The notes under the pieces are model-generated. The model was not told the origin of the DNA. It ran no database searches and saw only the letters and a list, made by a program, of their open reading frames with translations. A stretch of DNA of 64,000 nucleotides from Streptomyces sp. NBC_00576. Its GTDB lineage: Bacteria; Actinomycetota; Actinomycetes; Streptomycetales; Streptomycetaceae. Positions 35,038-43,862 of the stretch are shown here, in pieces (position 1 is the first letter of the stretch; each line of letters opens with the position of its first letter). The stretch lies in contig NZ_CP107780.1 of assembly GCF_036345175.1 (NCBI RefSeq), forward strand, positions 10,478,001 through 10,542,000, written 5' to 3'. A program made the translations under genes and the position numbers.

Positions 35038-35949
35038 ATGTCCGAAGGAGTGGTCGACGGCCGCGTAGCGGTCGTCACCGGCGCCGGCAACGGGATCGGC
35101 CGGGCGCACGCCCTGGCGTTCGCCGCGCACGGCGCGAAGGTCGTGGTCAACGACCTGGGTGGCTCGCGCGACGGGGCGGGTGCCTCGGCCGGGCCCGCCC
35201 AGAGCGTGGTGGACGAGATCGTCGCGGCCGGCGGCGAGGCCGTGGCCAACACGGACGACATCTCCACCTGGGAGGGCGCGGGTCACCTGGTCCAGCAGGC
35301 CGTGGAGACGTACGGCGGCCTGGACGTGCTGGTCAACAACGCCGGCATCCTGCGCGACCGGATGATCGTGTCGATGACCGAGCAGGACTGGGACAGTGTG
35401 CTCGCCGTCCATCTCAAGGGCGGTTTCGCCACCCTGCACCACGCGGCCGCGTACTGGAGGGAGCGCGCCAAGTCCGGTCACGCCAACGACGCCCGGGTCA
35501 TCAACACGACCTCACCCTCCGGCATCTTCGGCAACCCCGGACAGTCCAACTACGGCTCCGCCAAGGCCGGCATCGCGAGCCTCACCCTCATCGCCGCCGC
35601 CGAACTCGCCCGCTACGGCGTGACGGTGAACGCCATCGCGCCGACCGCGCTCACCCGGCTGACCGAGGACATCGAGATGATGAAGCGGGCCGCCGAGGCA
35701 CAGGACCTCACCCCCGAGGCCATCTCGCCGCTCGTGGTGTGGCTCGGCTCGGCCGCCTCGCGCGAGGTCACCGGCCGGGTGTTCGGCGTCGTCGGCAACC
35801 GCATCACCGTATTGGAGGGCTGGGTCAACGGCCCCGGCGCGAGCGCCGAGTCGCGGTGGACACCGGAGGAGCTGTCCTCCGTCGTCCCGAACCTCGTGGC
35901 CAAGGCGGCTCCGAACGCGGACGCGATGGGTGAGCGGAAGGGCGCGTGA
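35038..35949 (+). CDS. SDR-family 3-hydroxyacyl-CoA dehydrogenase-like oxidoreductase
   Basis: The protein has 303 residues from the ATG at 35038, chosen for the GAGGAG six bases upstream. It shows the Rossmann motif TGAGNGIG (14-21), VVVNDLGG, NNAG and the catalytic YGSAK preceded by INTTSPSG. The NDLGG motif and the extended C-terminus are typical of the MFE-2/HSD17B4-type 3-hydroxyacyl-CoA dehydrogenase branch. It likely oxidises a 3-hydroxyacyl-CoA with NAD. It is in an operon between the ligase genes and a DUF35/thiolase-like pair. A similar SDR lies at 41702-42613. Confidence 0.85.
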   Translation: MSEGVVDGRVAVVTGAGNGIGRAHALAFAAHGAKVVVNDLGGSRDGAGASAGPAQSVVDEIVAAGGEAVANTDDISTWEGAGHLVQQAVETYGGLDVLVNNAGILRDRMIVSMTEQDWDSVLAVHLKGGFATLHHAAAYWRERAKSGHANDARVINTTSPSGIFGNPGQSNYGSAKAGIASLTLIAAAELARYGVTVNAIAPTALTRLTEDIEMMKRAAEAQDLTPEAISPLVVWLGSAASREVTGRVFGVVGNRITVLEGWVNGPGASAESRWTPEELSSVVPNLVAKAAPNADAMGERKGA

Positions 35950-35950
35950 A

Positions 35951-36409
35951 ATGACGATCACTCAGAAATCAGTGGCCGAGGGCCTGTTCACCTGGCCCGC
36001 CGACCCGTCCTCACCCCCGCGCCTCATCGGCTCCGAGTGCGCGGACTGCGGCCTGGTGAGCTTCCCGGCCGCCCCGGACTGCGTGCGGTGCGCGAGCACG
36101 GAGTCGAAGGAACGGCTGCTGTCCGACCACGGCACCCTGTGGACGTACACGACTCAGAACTTCCGTCCGCCGTCCCCGCCGTACGACGGGCCGGTGGCCT
36201 TCGAGCCCTACACGGTCGGATATATCGAGCTGCCCGGCGAGCTGCTGGTCGAGGCCCGACTCACCGAGCCCGACCCGGACAGGCTCCGCATCGGACAGGA
36301 CATGCGGCTGACGCTCGTGCCCTACACCGTGCTCGACGACGGGACCGAGGTCATGACGTTCGCGTTCGCCCCAGCCGACTTCGTAGCTGTCGAGGAGGAG
36401 ACATCATGA
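35951..36409 (+). CDS. DUF35 zinc-ribbon/OB-fold protein, partner of the thiolase-like protein
   Basis: The protein has 152 residues. A rubredoxin-like zinc ribbon carries Cys30, Cys33, Cys44 and Cys47 (CADC and CVRC), followed by an OB-fold domain (about 60-145; GTLWTYTTQNF, YTVGYIELPGELLVEARL). DUF35 proteins bind thiolase-fold partners. In steroid side-chain catabolism a DUF35 domain forms a retro-aldolase complex with the thiolase-like protein Ltp2. The ATG at 35951 directly follows the SDR stop, and the end overlaps the next start by ATGA, so the pair is co-translated. Confidence 0.87.
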   Translation: MTITQKSVAEGLFTWPADPSSPPRLIGSECADCGLVSFPAAPDCVRCASTESKERLLSDHGTLWTYTTQNFRPPSPPYDGPVAFEPYTVGYIELPGELLVEARLTEPDPDRLRIGQDMRLTLVPYTVLDDGTEVMTFAFAPADFVAVEEETS

Positions 36410-37554
36410 CCGAGGCCGTCATCATCGGCGTGGGACTCCATCCCTTCGGCCGGTTCGCCGGCAAGCCCGCGTTGGACATGGGCGCGGACGCGGTACGGCT
36501 CGCGATGGCCGACGCGGGCGTCAACTGGCCGCAGATCCAGGGCGGTTACATCGGCAGCTACGAGGTCGCCAACCCGGACGCGATCGTCGGCCGGCTGGGC
36601 CTGACCGGCGTACCCCTGCGCGGAGTCTTCAACGGCTGCGCCACGGCCGGTACCGCCATCGCACTGGCCGCCCGCGCCATCGAGACCGGCGAACACGACC
36701 TGACCATCGCGATCGGCCTCGACAAGCACCCGCGCGGCGCGTTCGCCGCCGATCCGTCCGTGGCCGGCATCCCCTCCTGGTACGGGCAGACCGGGCTCTT
36801 CCTCACCACCCACTTCTTCGGCATGAAGATCAACCGCTATATGCACGACCACGGCATCTCCCACGAGACACTCGCCCGCGTCGCCTCGAAGAACTTCCGC
36901 AACGCGGCCGGCAACGAGAAGGCCTGGCGCCGTACACCGCTCTCGCCCGAGGAGGTTCTCGCCTCCCCCGTCCTCAACTACCCCCTGCGCCAGTTCATGT
37001 ACTGCGGCCCGAACGAGGGCGCCGCGGCCGTCGTGATGTGCCGCGCCGACCAGGCCCACAAGTACACGTCCACCCCCGTGCGCGTCCGGGCCACCGCCCT
37101 GCGCAGCCGCAGGCTCGGCGCCTTCGAGGTGCAGAGCCCGTCGTTCCCCGTCGGGGAGCCCGTCGAGAGCCCGACCGTGGACGCCTTCCGGGCGGCCTAC
37201 GAGCTCGCGGGCATCGGCCCTGAGGACGTCGACGTCGCCCAACTCCAGGACACCGACGCCGGGTCGGAGATCATCCACATGGCGGAGAGCGGCCTCTGCA
37301 AGGACGGCGAGCAGGAGCGCCTCATCGCGGAGGGCGCCACCGAGATCGGCGGCCGGCTCCCGGTCAACACCGACGGCGGTCTGCTCGGCAACGGGGAGCC
37401 GATCGGCGCCTCCGGGCTGCGGCAGATCCACGAGATCGTGCTCCAGTTGCGGGGTACGGCGGGCACGCGCCAGATCCCCGGCACGCCCCGCGTCGGCTTC
37501 ACCCACCTGTACGGCGCGCCCGGCGCGTCGGCGGTGACGATCCTCTCGACCTGA
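36406..37554 (+). CDS. Thiolase-like (SCP-x/Ltp-type) protein
   Basis: The protein has 382 residues of the thiolase fold. The nucleophile region FNGCATAG keeps Cys78. The usual GHPxGATG motif reads GEPIGASG, so the catalytic His is Glu. The C-terminal CxGGG region reads HLYGAPGAS, so the second Cys is gone. The LQDTDAGSEI segment replaces the usual DCFT motif. These changes argue against ordinary thiolytic chemistry. With its DUF35 partner it may be a carbon-carbon lyase of the Ltp2 kind acting on a 3-hydroxyacyl-CoA, or a non-standard thiolase. It is coupled to DUF35 upstream and followed by an acyl-CoA dehydrogenase pair. Confidence 0.82.
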   Translation: MTEAVIIGVGLHPFGRFAGKPALDMGADAVRLAMADAGVNWPQIQGGYIGSYEVANPDAIVGRLGLTGVPLRGVFNGCATAGTAIALAARAIETGEHDLTIAIGLDKHPRGAFAADPSVAGIPSWYGQTGLFLTTHFFGMKINRYMHDHGISHETLARVASKNFRNAAGNEKAWRRTPLSPEEVLASPVLNYPLRQFMYCGPNEGAAAVVMCRADQAHKYTSTPVRVRATALRSRRLGAFEVQSPSFPVGEPVESPTVDAFRAAYELAGIGPEDVDVAQLQDTDAGSEIIHMAESGLCKDGEQERLIAEGATEIGGRLPVNTDGGLLGNGEPIGASGLRQIHEIVLQLRGTAGTRQIPGTPRVGFTHLYGAPGASAVTILST

Positions 37555-37566
37555 GGGAACAGGCTC

Positions 37567-38787
37567 ATGGACCAGGACATGCAGGACTTCGCCGCCGAGG
37601 TGCGCCGGTTCCTCGACGCACACGTGGCGAGGGCCCCCGACCGCACCGCCCGCCCCTGGGGCGAGGGCGACGACTCGATGGCGTACTTCAGCAGCCTTCC
37701 GCCGGAGAAGGAACAGGAGTTCGTGCGGCGGGCGCGGGAGTGGCAGCGCATCCGCCACGAGAACGGCTTCGGCTGGATCACCGGACCGGTGGAGTACGGC
37801 GGCCGGGGCCTGACCGCCGTCCACGACCTGCTCTACGACGCCATCGAGGCTGAGTACGACGTCGCCGACACCGGCGTGCTCAGTGTGATCGGCCTCGGCA
37901 TGATCGGGCCGACGATCCTGGCCCATGCCCAACCCCAGGTCAGGGAGCGCTGGTTGCCCGCGATGTACCGGGGGGATGCCATCGCCTGCCAGCTGTTCAG
38001 CGAGCCCGGTGCGGGCTCCGACCTGGCGAGCGTGGCGACCAGGGCGGTGAGGGAGGGCGACGACTGGGTGCTGAACGGGCAGAAGGTGTGGACCTCCGTC
38101 GCCCAGCACAGTCAGATCGGCCTCGCGCTGACCCGAACGAACCCGGACGCGCCCAAGCACCGCGGCATCACGGCCTTCCTGGTCCCCATGGACGCCCCCG
38201 GCGTCGAGGTCCGGCCGCTGCGGCAGATGACCGGCGGCGCCGACTTCAACGAGGTCTTCCTCACCGACGTACGCATTCCCGACGACCACCGCCTCGGCGA
38301 GGTCGACGGCGGCTGGACGGTCGCCCTGACCACCCTGATGAACGAGCGCGCCACCGTCGGCAGCGAGGGCGCGGGCCCGGTGGCCGCCGCCCTGTCCCCG
38401 GACCACCTCTCCGCACTCATGCGCGCCACCTGGACCTGGGACGACCGCGCCCTGCGCGCCCGCCTCGCCGAACTCCTCGTGGACGCCATGGCCACCGAGC
38501 ACCTCAACGCCCGTGCCCTGCGCAAGCTCCGCGCCGGGACCGCGCCGGGCCCCGAGATGTCCGTCTCGAAGCTGATGTACGGCCAGAACCTCACCTGCGC
38601 GGCGCACTTCGTGTCCGACGTACTCGGACCCCGCATCATCGCCGACACCGGCAAGTGGGGCACCTACGCCTGGACCGAACTACTCCTGGCCACCCCGGCG
38701 TTGCGGATCCTCGGCGGCACCGAGGAGATCATGAAGAACATCCTCGCGGAACGCGTCCTCGGTCTGCCCAAGGAGGTGCGGTCATGA
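37567..38787 (+). CDS. Acyl-CoA dehydrogenase, alpha-type subunit of a heteromeric pair
   Basis: The protein has 406 residues. Motifs are GWITGPVEYGGRGLT, CQLFSEPGAGSDLAS, LNGQKVWTSVAQHS and ILGGTEEIMKNILAERVLGLP. The IYEGT Glu is absent; Glu in TLMNERATV is the likely base. The linked 38784-39905 protein is of the type without a base. Such pairs form alpha2beta2 FadE complexes (for example ChsE-type enzymes) that work on CoA esters of bulky rings or branched chains. ATG at 37567. The stop overlaps the partner start by ATGA. Confidence 0.87.
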   Translation: MDQDMQDFAAEVRRFLDAHVARAPDRTARPWGEGDDSMAYFSSLPPEKEQEFVRRAREWQRIRHENGFGWITGPVEYGGRGLTAVHDLLYDAIEAEYDVADTGVLSVIGLGMIGPTILAHAQPQVRERWLPAMYRGDAIACQLFSEPGAGSDLASVATRAVREGDDWVLNGQKVWTSVAQHSQIGLALTRTNPDAPKHRGITAFLVPMDAPGVEVRPLRQMTGGADFNEVFLTDVRIPDDHRLGEVDGGWTVALTTLMNERATVGSEGAGPVAAALSPDHLSALMRATWTWDDRALRARLAELLVDAMATEHLNARALRKLRAGTAPGPEMSVSKLMYGQNLTCAAHFVSDVLGPRIIADTGKWGTYAWTELLLATPALRILGGTEEIMKNILAERVLGLPKEVRS

Positions 38788-39905
38788 CCGCAGACGACAG
38801 TGAACTGCGCGAACTCCGCGCCTCCGTACGGGAGTTCATGGCGGCCAAGTCGCCCGAGGAAGCCGTGCGCAAGCTCATGGACAGCGAACCGCGCTTCGAC
38901 CCGGCGGTGTGGGCGCAGGCGGCCGACCAGCTGCGCCTGCCGGGCCTGGCGATCCCGGAGGAGTACGGCGGCGACGGCTTCGGACCGGTCGAACTCGGCG
39001 TCGTACTGGAGGAGATGGGCCGCGCGCTCCTGTGCGCGCCCTTCTTCGCCACCGTGGTCCTGGCAGCTCAGGCCCTGCTGGCCTCGGGCGACAGTGCGGC
39101 CTGCGCACGGCATCTGCCCGGTATCGCGGCCGGGCGGACCACGGCCGCCCTCGCCGTGGCCGAGGACAGCGGCTCCTGGGACCCCGCCCTGGTCTCTACG
39201 CGTGCCGTGCCGGACGGGGACGGGGACGGCGGGTGGAAGCTGCGAGGCCGGAAGTCCTTCGTCATCGACGGTACGACGGCCGATCTGATCCTCGTCGTTG
39301 CCCGTACCGTCGCCGGCCCCGCGCTCTTCGCCGTGGACCGGGAGGCCACGGGGCTGGCGGCGGAACCGATGGAGACCCTGGACGCGACCCGCGCCATGGC
39401 CCGGCTGACGTTCGACGCCGTGCCGGCGACACTCGTCGGCGCGGACGGGGCGGGCGGCCGGATCATGGCCAAGGTCCTCGACATCGCCTCGGTGGGGCTG
39501 GCCGCTGAGCAGGCGGGCGGGGCACGCCGGTGCCTGGAAGCGAGTGCCGAACACGCCCGTGTCAGGCACCAGTTCGGGCGGCCGATCGGCTCCTTCCAGG
39601 CGGTCAAGCACAAGTGCGCCGACATGCTCGTCCAGGTGGAACTTGCGGAGGCGGCGTCGAGGGAGGCGGCGCGGCTGGCGGCCGAAGGCGCCGCGGAGTT
39701 CCCGGTCGCCGCGGCGGTGGCACATGCGTGCTGCTCACGGGCGTACATGTTCGCCGCGATGGAGAACATCCAGGTCCACGGTGGCATCGGCTTCACCTGG
39801 GAGCACCCCGCCCATCTGTACTTCCGTCGCGCCAAGTCCTCGCAGCTGCTGTTCGGGGGCCCGGCCGTGTACCACGAGCGGCTGCTGGACCGGCTCGGGA
39901 TCTGA
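38784..39905 (+). CDS. Acyl-CoA dehydrogenase, beta-type subunit of a heteromeric pair
   Basis: The protein has 373 residues. It has LAIPEEYGGDGFGPVELGVVLEE, RHQFGRPIGSFQAVKHKCAD and the characteristic QVHGGIGFTWEHPAHLYFRR. The catalytic Glu is missing at both usual places (LLFGGPAV at the end; VLDIASVGLA at the alternative site). The protein is thus probably the FAD-holding but base-lacking partner of the subunit encoded just upstream. Close paralogues are at 53211-54347 and 59134-60255. It is the last gene of this operon and is followed by a strong bidirectional terminator. Confidence 0.86.
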   Translation: MTADDSELRELRASVREFMAAKSPEEAVRKLMDSEPRFDPAVWAQAADQLRLPGLAIPEEYGGDGFGPVELGVVLEEMGRALLCAPFFATVVLAAQALLASGDSAACARHLPGIAAGRTTAALAVAEDSGSWDPALVSTRAVPDGDGDGGWKLRGRKSFVIDGTTADLILVVARTVAGPALFAVDREATGLAAEPMETLDATRAMARLTFDAVPATLVGADGAGGRIMAKVLDIASVGLAAEQAGGARRCLEASAEHARVRHQFGRPIGSFQAVKHKCADMLVQVELAEAASREAARLAAEGAAEFPVAAAVAHACCSRAYMFAAMENIQVHGGIGFTWEHPAHLYFRRAKSSQLLFGGPAVYHERLLDRLGI

Positions 39906-39915
39906 CAGGCGCGAC

Positions 39916-39958
39916 AAAGGGTGAACGCCCCGGTCTCCCCGGGGCGTTCACCCTTTTT
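39916..39958. terminator. Bidirectional terminator between convergent operons
   Basis: A perfect 18-bp stem (39916-39933 with 39939-39956; arm begins AAAGGGTGAACGCC) encloses a five-base loop. On each strand the right arm ends in a run of T. It lies in the 72-bp gap between two convergent operons and should stop transcription both ways. Confidence 0.88.
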
Positions 39959-39977
39959 CTGCTCACCTTTGTGTCGA

Positions 39978-41135
39978 TCAACCGCGTGCGGCCTCGCCCA
40001 GCAGCGCCTTCGCGATGATGACCTGCTGGACCTGGCTGGTGCCCTCGTAGATACGGAACAGCCGGGCGTCGCGGTAGAAGCGCTCGACGGCGACCCCGCG
40101 CATATAGCCCGCGCCGCCGTGGATCTGCACGGCGCGGTCCGCGACCCGCCACACCATCTCGCTGGCGAAGTACTTCGTGCAGGACGGCCCGACCTTGGTG
40201 TCGGTGCCGGCGTCGAACGCGCGGGCGGCTTCCAGCACGGTGGCGCGTCCGGCGTAGTAGTCGGTCTGCGAGTCGGCGATCAGGCCCTGGACGAGTTGGA
40301 AGGAGCCGATGAGCTTCCCGGACTGCTTGCGGGTGCTCGCGTAGGCGACCGACTCGTCGACCAGGCGCTCGGCCATGCCGACCATCAGCGCGGAGATGTG
40401 CACCCGGCCGTGGGCGATGCAGCCCATCGCCGTGGAGAAGCCCCGGTTGAGGCCGGCGTCCCCGCCGACGAGGGCGGATGCGGGGACCCGTACGTCGTCG
40501 AAGTACACGTCCGCCGTCCAGGCGCCGAACTGGCCCATCTTGTGGTCCTTGGGAGCCACGGTGAGACCGGGGGTGCCGGCCGGCACCAGGAACGTGGAGA
40601 TGCCGCGCGTGCGCGGGGCATCCGGGTTGGTGCGGGCGAAGACCATGAAGACGTCGGCGAGCGGAGCGTTGGTGATGTACCGCTTGGCGCCGTTGATCAC
40701 CCAGTCGTCGCCCTCCCGATGGGCCCGTGTCGTCAGCGTCGACGGATCGGATCCCGCCTCGGGTTCGGTGAGCGCGAACGACGCCAGTACGTCGCCCGAG
40801 GCGATCCTCGGCAGCCACTGCGCCTTCTGTTCCTCGGTGCCGCCGACCATGAGGACATGGCCCGCGATGCCGTTGTTGGTGCCGAACATCGACCGCAGCG
40901 ACGGGGTCGTATAGCCCAGCTCGAACATCAACTGGGCCTCCTCGTACATCGACAGGCCCAGCCCGCCGTACTCCTCGGGCAGTGCGAAGCCGAACAGGCC
41001 CATCTTCTTCGCCGCCTCGCGGATGTCCGCGGGCATCTCGTCCTTCTCGTCGATCTCCGCTTCGAGCGGCACGACACGCTCTCTGACGAAGCGCCGGACC
41101 TCGGACAGCACCGCGCTGAAGTCAGCCGCGTCCAT
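39978..41135 (-). CDS. Acyl-CoA dehydrogenase (canonical, MCAD-type base)
   Basis: The protein has 385 residues. It shows ASFALTEPEAGSDPS, WVINGAKRYITNAPLAD, YASTRKQSGKLIGSFQ, HGGAGYMRG and RDARLFRIYEGTSQVQQ. Glu364 of IYEGT is the classical catalytic base, so this is a standard homotetramer-type ACAD. It is the last gene of a minus-strand operon that begins at 45399. It may also have its own promoter: an imperfect FadR-like site lies 28 bp upstream at 41163-41173. Chain length preference is unknown. Confidence 0.9.
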   Translation of the reverse strand: MDAADFSAVLSEVRRFVRERVVPLEAEIDEKDEMPADIREAAKKMGLFGFALPEEYGGLGLSMYEEAQLMFELGYTTPSLRSMFGTNNGIAGHVLMVGGTEEQKAQWLPRIASGDVLASFALTEPEAGSDPSTLTTRAHREGDDWVINGAKRYITNAPLADVFMVFARTNPDAPRTRGISTFLVPAGTPGLTVAPKDHKMGQFGAWTADVYFDDVRVPASALVGGDAGLNRGFSTAMGCIAHGRVHISALMVGMAERLVDESVAYASTRKQSGKLIGSFQLVQGLIADSQTDYYAGRATVLEAARAFDAGTDTKVGPSCTKYFASEMVWRVADRAVQIHGGAGYMRGVAVERFYRDARLFRIYEGTSQVQQVIIAKALLGEAARG

Positions 41136-41162
41136 GTCGACTCCCTGATGTTCTGATAGCTC

Positions 41163-41173
41163 TGGTTGTACTT
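41163..41173. promoter_or_regulatory. Imperfect FadR-like site upstream of acyl-CoA dehydrogenase
   Basis: TGGTTGTACTT matches ten of eleven positions (all but the final A) of TNGTnnnACNA. It overlaps the last two bases of the DoxX gene (41172-41173) and lies 28 bp upstream of the acyl-CoA dehydrogenase start at 41135. Confidence 0.25.
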
Positions 41174-41705
41174 AGTGATCTGTTGGGGGTTCTTCGTCCT
41201 GAGATTCGTCCGGCTTTTCCTCCGGCCGGTAGCACATCGCCAGCAGCGCCGCCGCGCTCACGGTGCCGAGGCCCGCAGCCAGCAACGCGGGCCCCGCACC
41301 CGCGCGTTGGCGCCGCAGCAGCCCGTCGAGCGAGTACCGGCCGTTGCCCAGCGCCGCCAGCGCGACGGCCGCGCCGCCCACGACACCGGCGTACTCCCAG
41401 CCGCCCTTGAAGACGAAGAAGCCCTTGCCGCGGTGGTCGGTGCGGGCCGCCACCGTCATCAGGCCGACGGCCGCCGCCGCCGGCAGGGGGCCCACCGCGC
41501 CGAGAGTGATGCCCACGCCCGCCGCCAGTTCGGTGCCGGCCGCCATACGGGCGTGCACCCCGGCCGGCTGGAGACCGAGCGCCTCGAACCAGCCCGTCGT
41601 GCCCTTCAGCCCGCCCGGTCCGGCGACCTTGTTCCAGCCGTGGGCGAAGAGCATCGGGCCGAGCGTCGCGCGCAGTACGAGTGCCGCTGCGTCGTGGCCC
41701 TTCAC
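41172..41705 (-). CDS. DoxX-family membrane protein
   Basis: The protein has 177 residues with about four hydrophobic segments (near 8-25, 52-75, 78-90 and 105-120, with a further one at 140-157). The segment LRATLGPMLFAHGWNKVAGPGGL and GTELAAGVGITLGAVGPL are typical of DoxX proteins, which are small membrane proteins linked to quinone or thiosulfate redox chemistry and oxidative stress. The C-terminus is acidic and charged. GTG start at 41705 overlaps the SDR stop by GTGA. Its link to acyl-CoA catabolism is not clear; a role in electron transfer at the membrane is only a guess. Confidence 0.78.
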   Translation of the reverse strand: MKGHDAAALVLRATLGPMLFAHGWNKVAGPGGLKGTTGWFEALGLQPAGVHARMAAGTELAAGVGITLGAVGPLPAAAAVGLMTVAARTDHRGKGFFVFKGGWEYAGVVGGAAVALAALGNGRYSLDGLLRRQRAGAGPALLAAGLGTVSAAALLAMCYRPEEKPDESQDEEPPTDH

Positions 41706-42613
41706 TGGCCGACTCCCGTGGCCCGGCCGGCGGGCGCCACGCCGTACAACTGCGGTACGGCGTCGACGAGTTCGTCGTAGGTGAGGGCCTGGCCGGACTC
41801 GCCGGTGTGGACGCCCGCGACGGTCCAGCCCTGTAGTCGGTTCAGTCTGTTTCCCTCGATACGCAGGACCTGGCCGGTCAGCCAGGCCGAGCTGTCGGAG
41901 GCCAGGTAGACGACGACACCGGAGGCGTTGGCGGGATCGCGCGGGTCGAAGCCGTCGACGGCCTGGAGTGACGCGCCGACGTCGAGACCGTCCGTCATCC
42001 GGGTGGCCGCGATCGGTGAGATGGCGTTCGCGGTGACGCCGTACCGGCGCATCTCCAGTGCCGTGAGGACGGTGAGTCCGGCTGTCCCGGCCTTCGCGGC
42101 ACCGTAGTTGGACTGTCCCTGGTTGCCGAACAGGCCGGTCCCGGAGGTCGTGTTGATCACGCGGCCGGCGACCCGCTCACCCCGCTTCGACGCCTCGCGC
42201 CAGTACGCGCACGCGTGCCGAGTGAGCGCGAACGTGCCCTTCAGATGCACCGCGATCACGGCGTCGAACTCGGCCTCGCTCATCGAGAACAGCATCCTGT
42301 CGCGCACGATGCCCGCGTTGTTCACCACGATGTCGAGGCGGCCGAACTCCGCGACCGTGTCCGCCACCATCTCCTCGGTCGCCGCCCAGTCCGTCACCGA
42401 GGCATGGTTGGCGACCGCACGGCCGCCGAGTTTGGTGATCTCGGTGACCACGTCGTCGGCGGGGGAGTCGCCCGTGCTCTCGCCGTGCACGCCTGAGCCG
42501 AGGTCGTTCACGACCACGGTCGCCCCCGCCTCGGCGAGTGCCAGACAGTGCGCCCGGCCCAGCCCTCTGCCGCCACCGGTCACGATGGCGACCTTGTCGT
42601 CGAGGATGCCCAC
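41702..42613 (-). CDS. SDR-family 3-hydroxyacyl-CoA dehydrogenase-like oxidoreductase
   Basis: The protein has 303 residues. It shows TGGGRGLG, VVVNDLGSG, NNAGIVRDRM, NTTSGTGLFGNQGQ and the catalytic YGAAK. It resembles the SDR at 35038-35949 throughout, including the NDLG motif and a long C-terminal segment (LDVGASLQAVDGFDPRDPA), so both belong to the MFE-2/HSD17B4-like branch. The start is GTG at 42613 with AGGAGG six bases upstream. It sits between the CaiB-type transferase and DoxX genes. The likely role is oxidation of a 3-hydroxyacyl-CoA. Confidence 0.85.
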   Translation of the reverse strand: MGILDDKVAIVTGGGRGLGRAHCLALAEAGATVVVNDLGSGVHGESTGDSPADDVVTEITKLGGRAVANHASVTDWAATEEMVADTVAEFGRLDIVVNNAGIVRDRMLFSMSEAEFDAVIAVHLKGTFALTRHACAYWREASKRGERVAGRVINTTSGTGLFGNQGQSNYGAAKAGTAGLTVLTALEMRRYGVTANAISPIAATRMTDGLDVGASLQAVDGFDPRDPANASGVVVYLASDSSAWLTGQVLRIEGNRLNRLQGWTVAGVHTGESGQALTYDELVDAVPQLYGVAPAGRATGVGQ

Positions 42614-42645
42614 GTCCTGCCTCCTATAAGGGGAAAGGGGGATGT

Positions 42646-43800
42646 CTAGTCGAGTTCGCGGAGTACGTCGTCGGTGTGCTCGCCGAGGGTCGGCGCGCCG
42701 GTGCGCGGCTTGTCGTCGACTCCCCAGAAGCTGACGGGAGTTGCGACTGTCCGCAGCGGCGGAGCGTCACCCATACCGGGCTGTTCGACGAACGCCCCGA
42801 TGGCCTCCGCCTGTGGATCGGCAGCCACCTCCGCCAGGGTCTGCACGGGCGCCCACCACACGCCCTCGGTGTCGAACCGCTCCGCCCACTCGTCCAGCGG
42901 CCGCTTGGCGAACTCCTCGTCGAACTCGGCGATCAGTTCGCGTACGTGCCCGCGCCGGGCCTTTCCGGTCGCGAACCGCTCGTCCGTCGCCAGGTCCTCG
43001 CGGCCGAGTGCCTTGACGACACCGGGCCAGTGCCGGTTGCCCTCCAGGCCGACGAGCCAGAACCAGCGGCCGTCGGCGGCCCGGTAGCTGTTGTAGAGCG
43101 GGGACTCGTGTTCGGTGCGGTGCCGGGTACGGCCGCGCTTGCCGAAGAAGTTCTGCAGCGCGAGGTCGTTGCCGTTGGCGTACGTCCCGGAACGCAGCAG
43201 GGACACGTCGACCACACCGCCCTCGCCGGTGCGTTCGCGGCGCAGCAGCGCGGCCAGCACCCCCGCCACCAGGTTGGACGCGGCCGTACGGTCGCCGAGG
43301 CCGGGACGGATGCCCGGCGGCGGCTCGCCGGCCGGGTTGAGCATGGCGGCGATTCCGGGGCGCGCCCAGAAGGCGGAGACGTCGTACCCGGCCCGGTCGC
43401 GCTCGGCGCCCGTCCAGCCGTAGCCGGTCAACGTGCCGACGACCAGACGGGGATGGCGGGCACGCAGCTCGTCCGGAGCCAGACCCAGCCGCTCCAGGGC
43501 GCCGGGGCGCAGATTGGTGACGAACACGTCGGCGCGCGCCAGCAGCCGTTCCAGTACGTCCTTGCCGTCCTCCGAGCGCAGATCGAGCACGATCCCGCGC
43601 TTGCCGCGGTTGTCGGACTCGAACGGGGGCGCGCTGTCGATGTCCTGACCGACGTGTTTGAGCGTGTACCGGTTGGGATCCCCGGTCGGTGCCTCCACCT
43701 TCACCACGTCGGCGCCCCAGTCCGCGAGCATGGTGGCGGCGGCCGGTGCCGCCACCCACATGCCCAACTCGACGACGGCAATGCCCTCCAGTGGCCGCAC
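42646..43800 (-). CDS. CaiB/BaiF family CoA transferase (class III)
   Basis: The protein has 384 residues from the GTG at 43800, chosen for GGGAGG upstream and the standard RPLEGIAVVELG opening. It has APAAATMLADWGADVVKVE, DNRGKRGIVLDL, DVFVTNLRPGALERLGL and PGLGDRTAASN, with Asp170 at the catalytic position (Asp169 of formyl-CoA transferase). YNSYRAADGRW and GAPTLGEHTDDVL complete the family. It moves CoA from one acyl group to another acid and so can activate a substrate without ATP. It lies in the minus-strand operon between enoyl-CoA hydratase and SDR genes. Confidence 0.88.
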   Translation of the reverse strand: MRPLEGIAVVELGMWVAAPAAATMLADWGADVVKVEAPTGDPNRYTLKHVGQDIDSAPPFESDNRGKRGIVLDLRSEDGKDVLERLLARADVFVTNLRPGALERLGLAPDELRARHPRLVVGTLTGYGWTGAERDRAGYDVSAFWARPGIAAMLNPAGEPPPGIRPGLGDRTAASNLVAGVLAALLRRERTGEGGVVDVSLLRSGTYANGNDLALQNFFGKRGRTRHRTEHESPLYNSYRAADGRWFWLVGLEGNRHWPGVVKALGREDLATDERFATGKARRGHVRELIAEFDEEFAKRPLDEWAERFDTEGVWWAPVQTLAEVAADPQAEAIGAFVEQPGMGDAPPLRTVATPVSFWGVDDKPRTGAPTLGEHTDDVLRELD

Positions 43801-43862
43801 GGCGCACCTCCCTGCTTGTCGATGCTTGACGCTGCCTGTCGATGTCCTTGCCGGAACACCCG

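Noticed and set aside
36322..38607. Long minus-strand open frame opposite thiolase-like and dehydrogenase genes
   Set aside because: Low-complexity antisense translation; the plus-strand proteins have clear family motifs.
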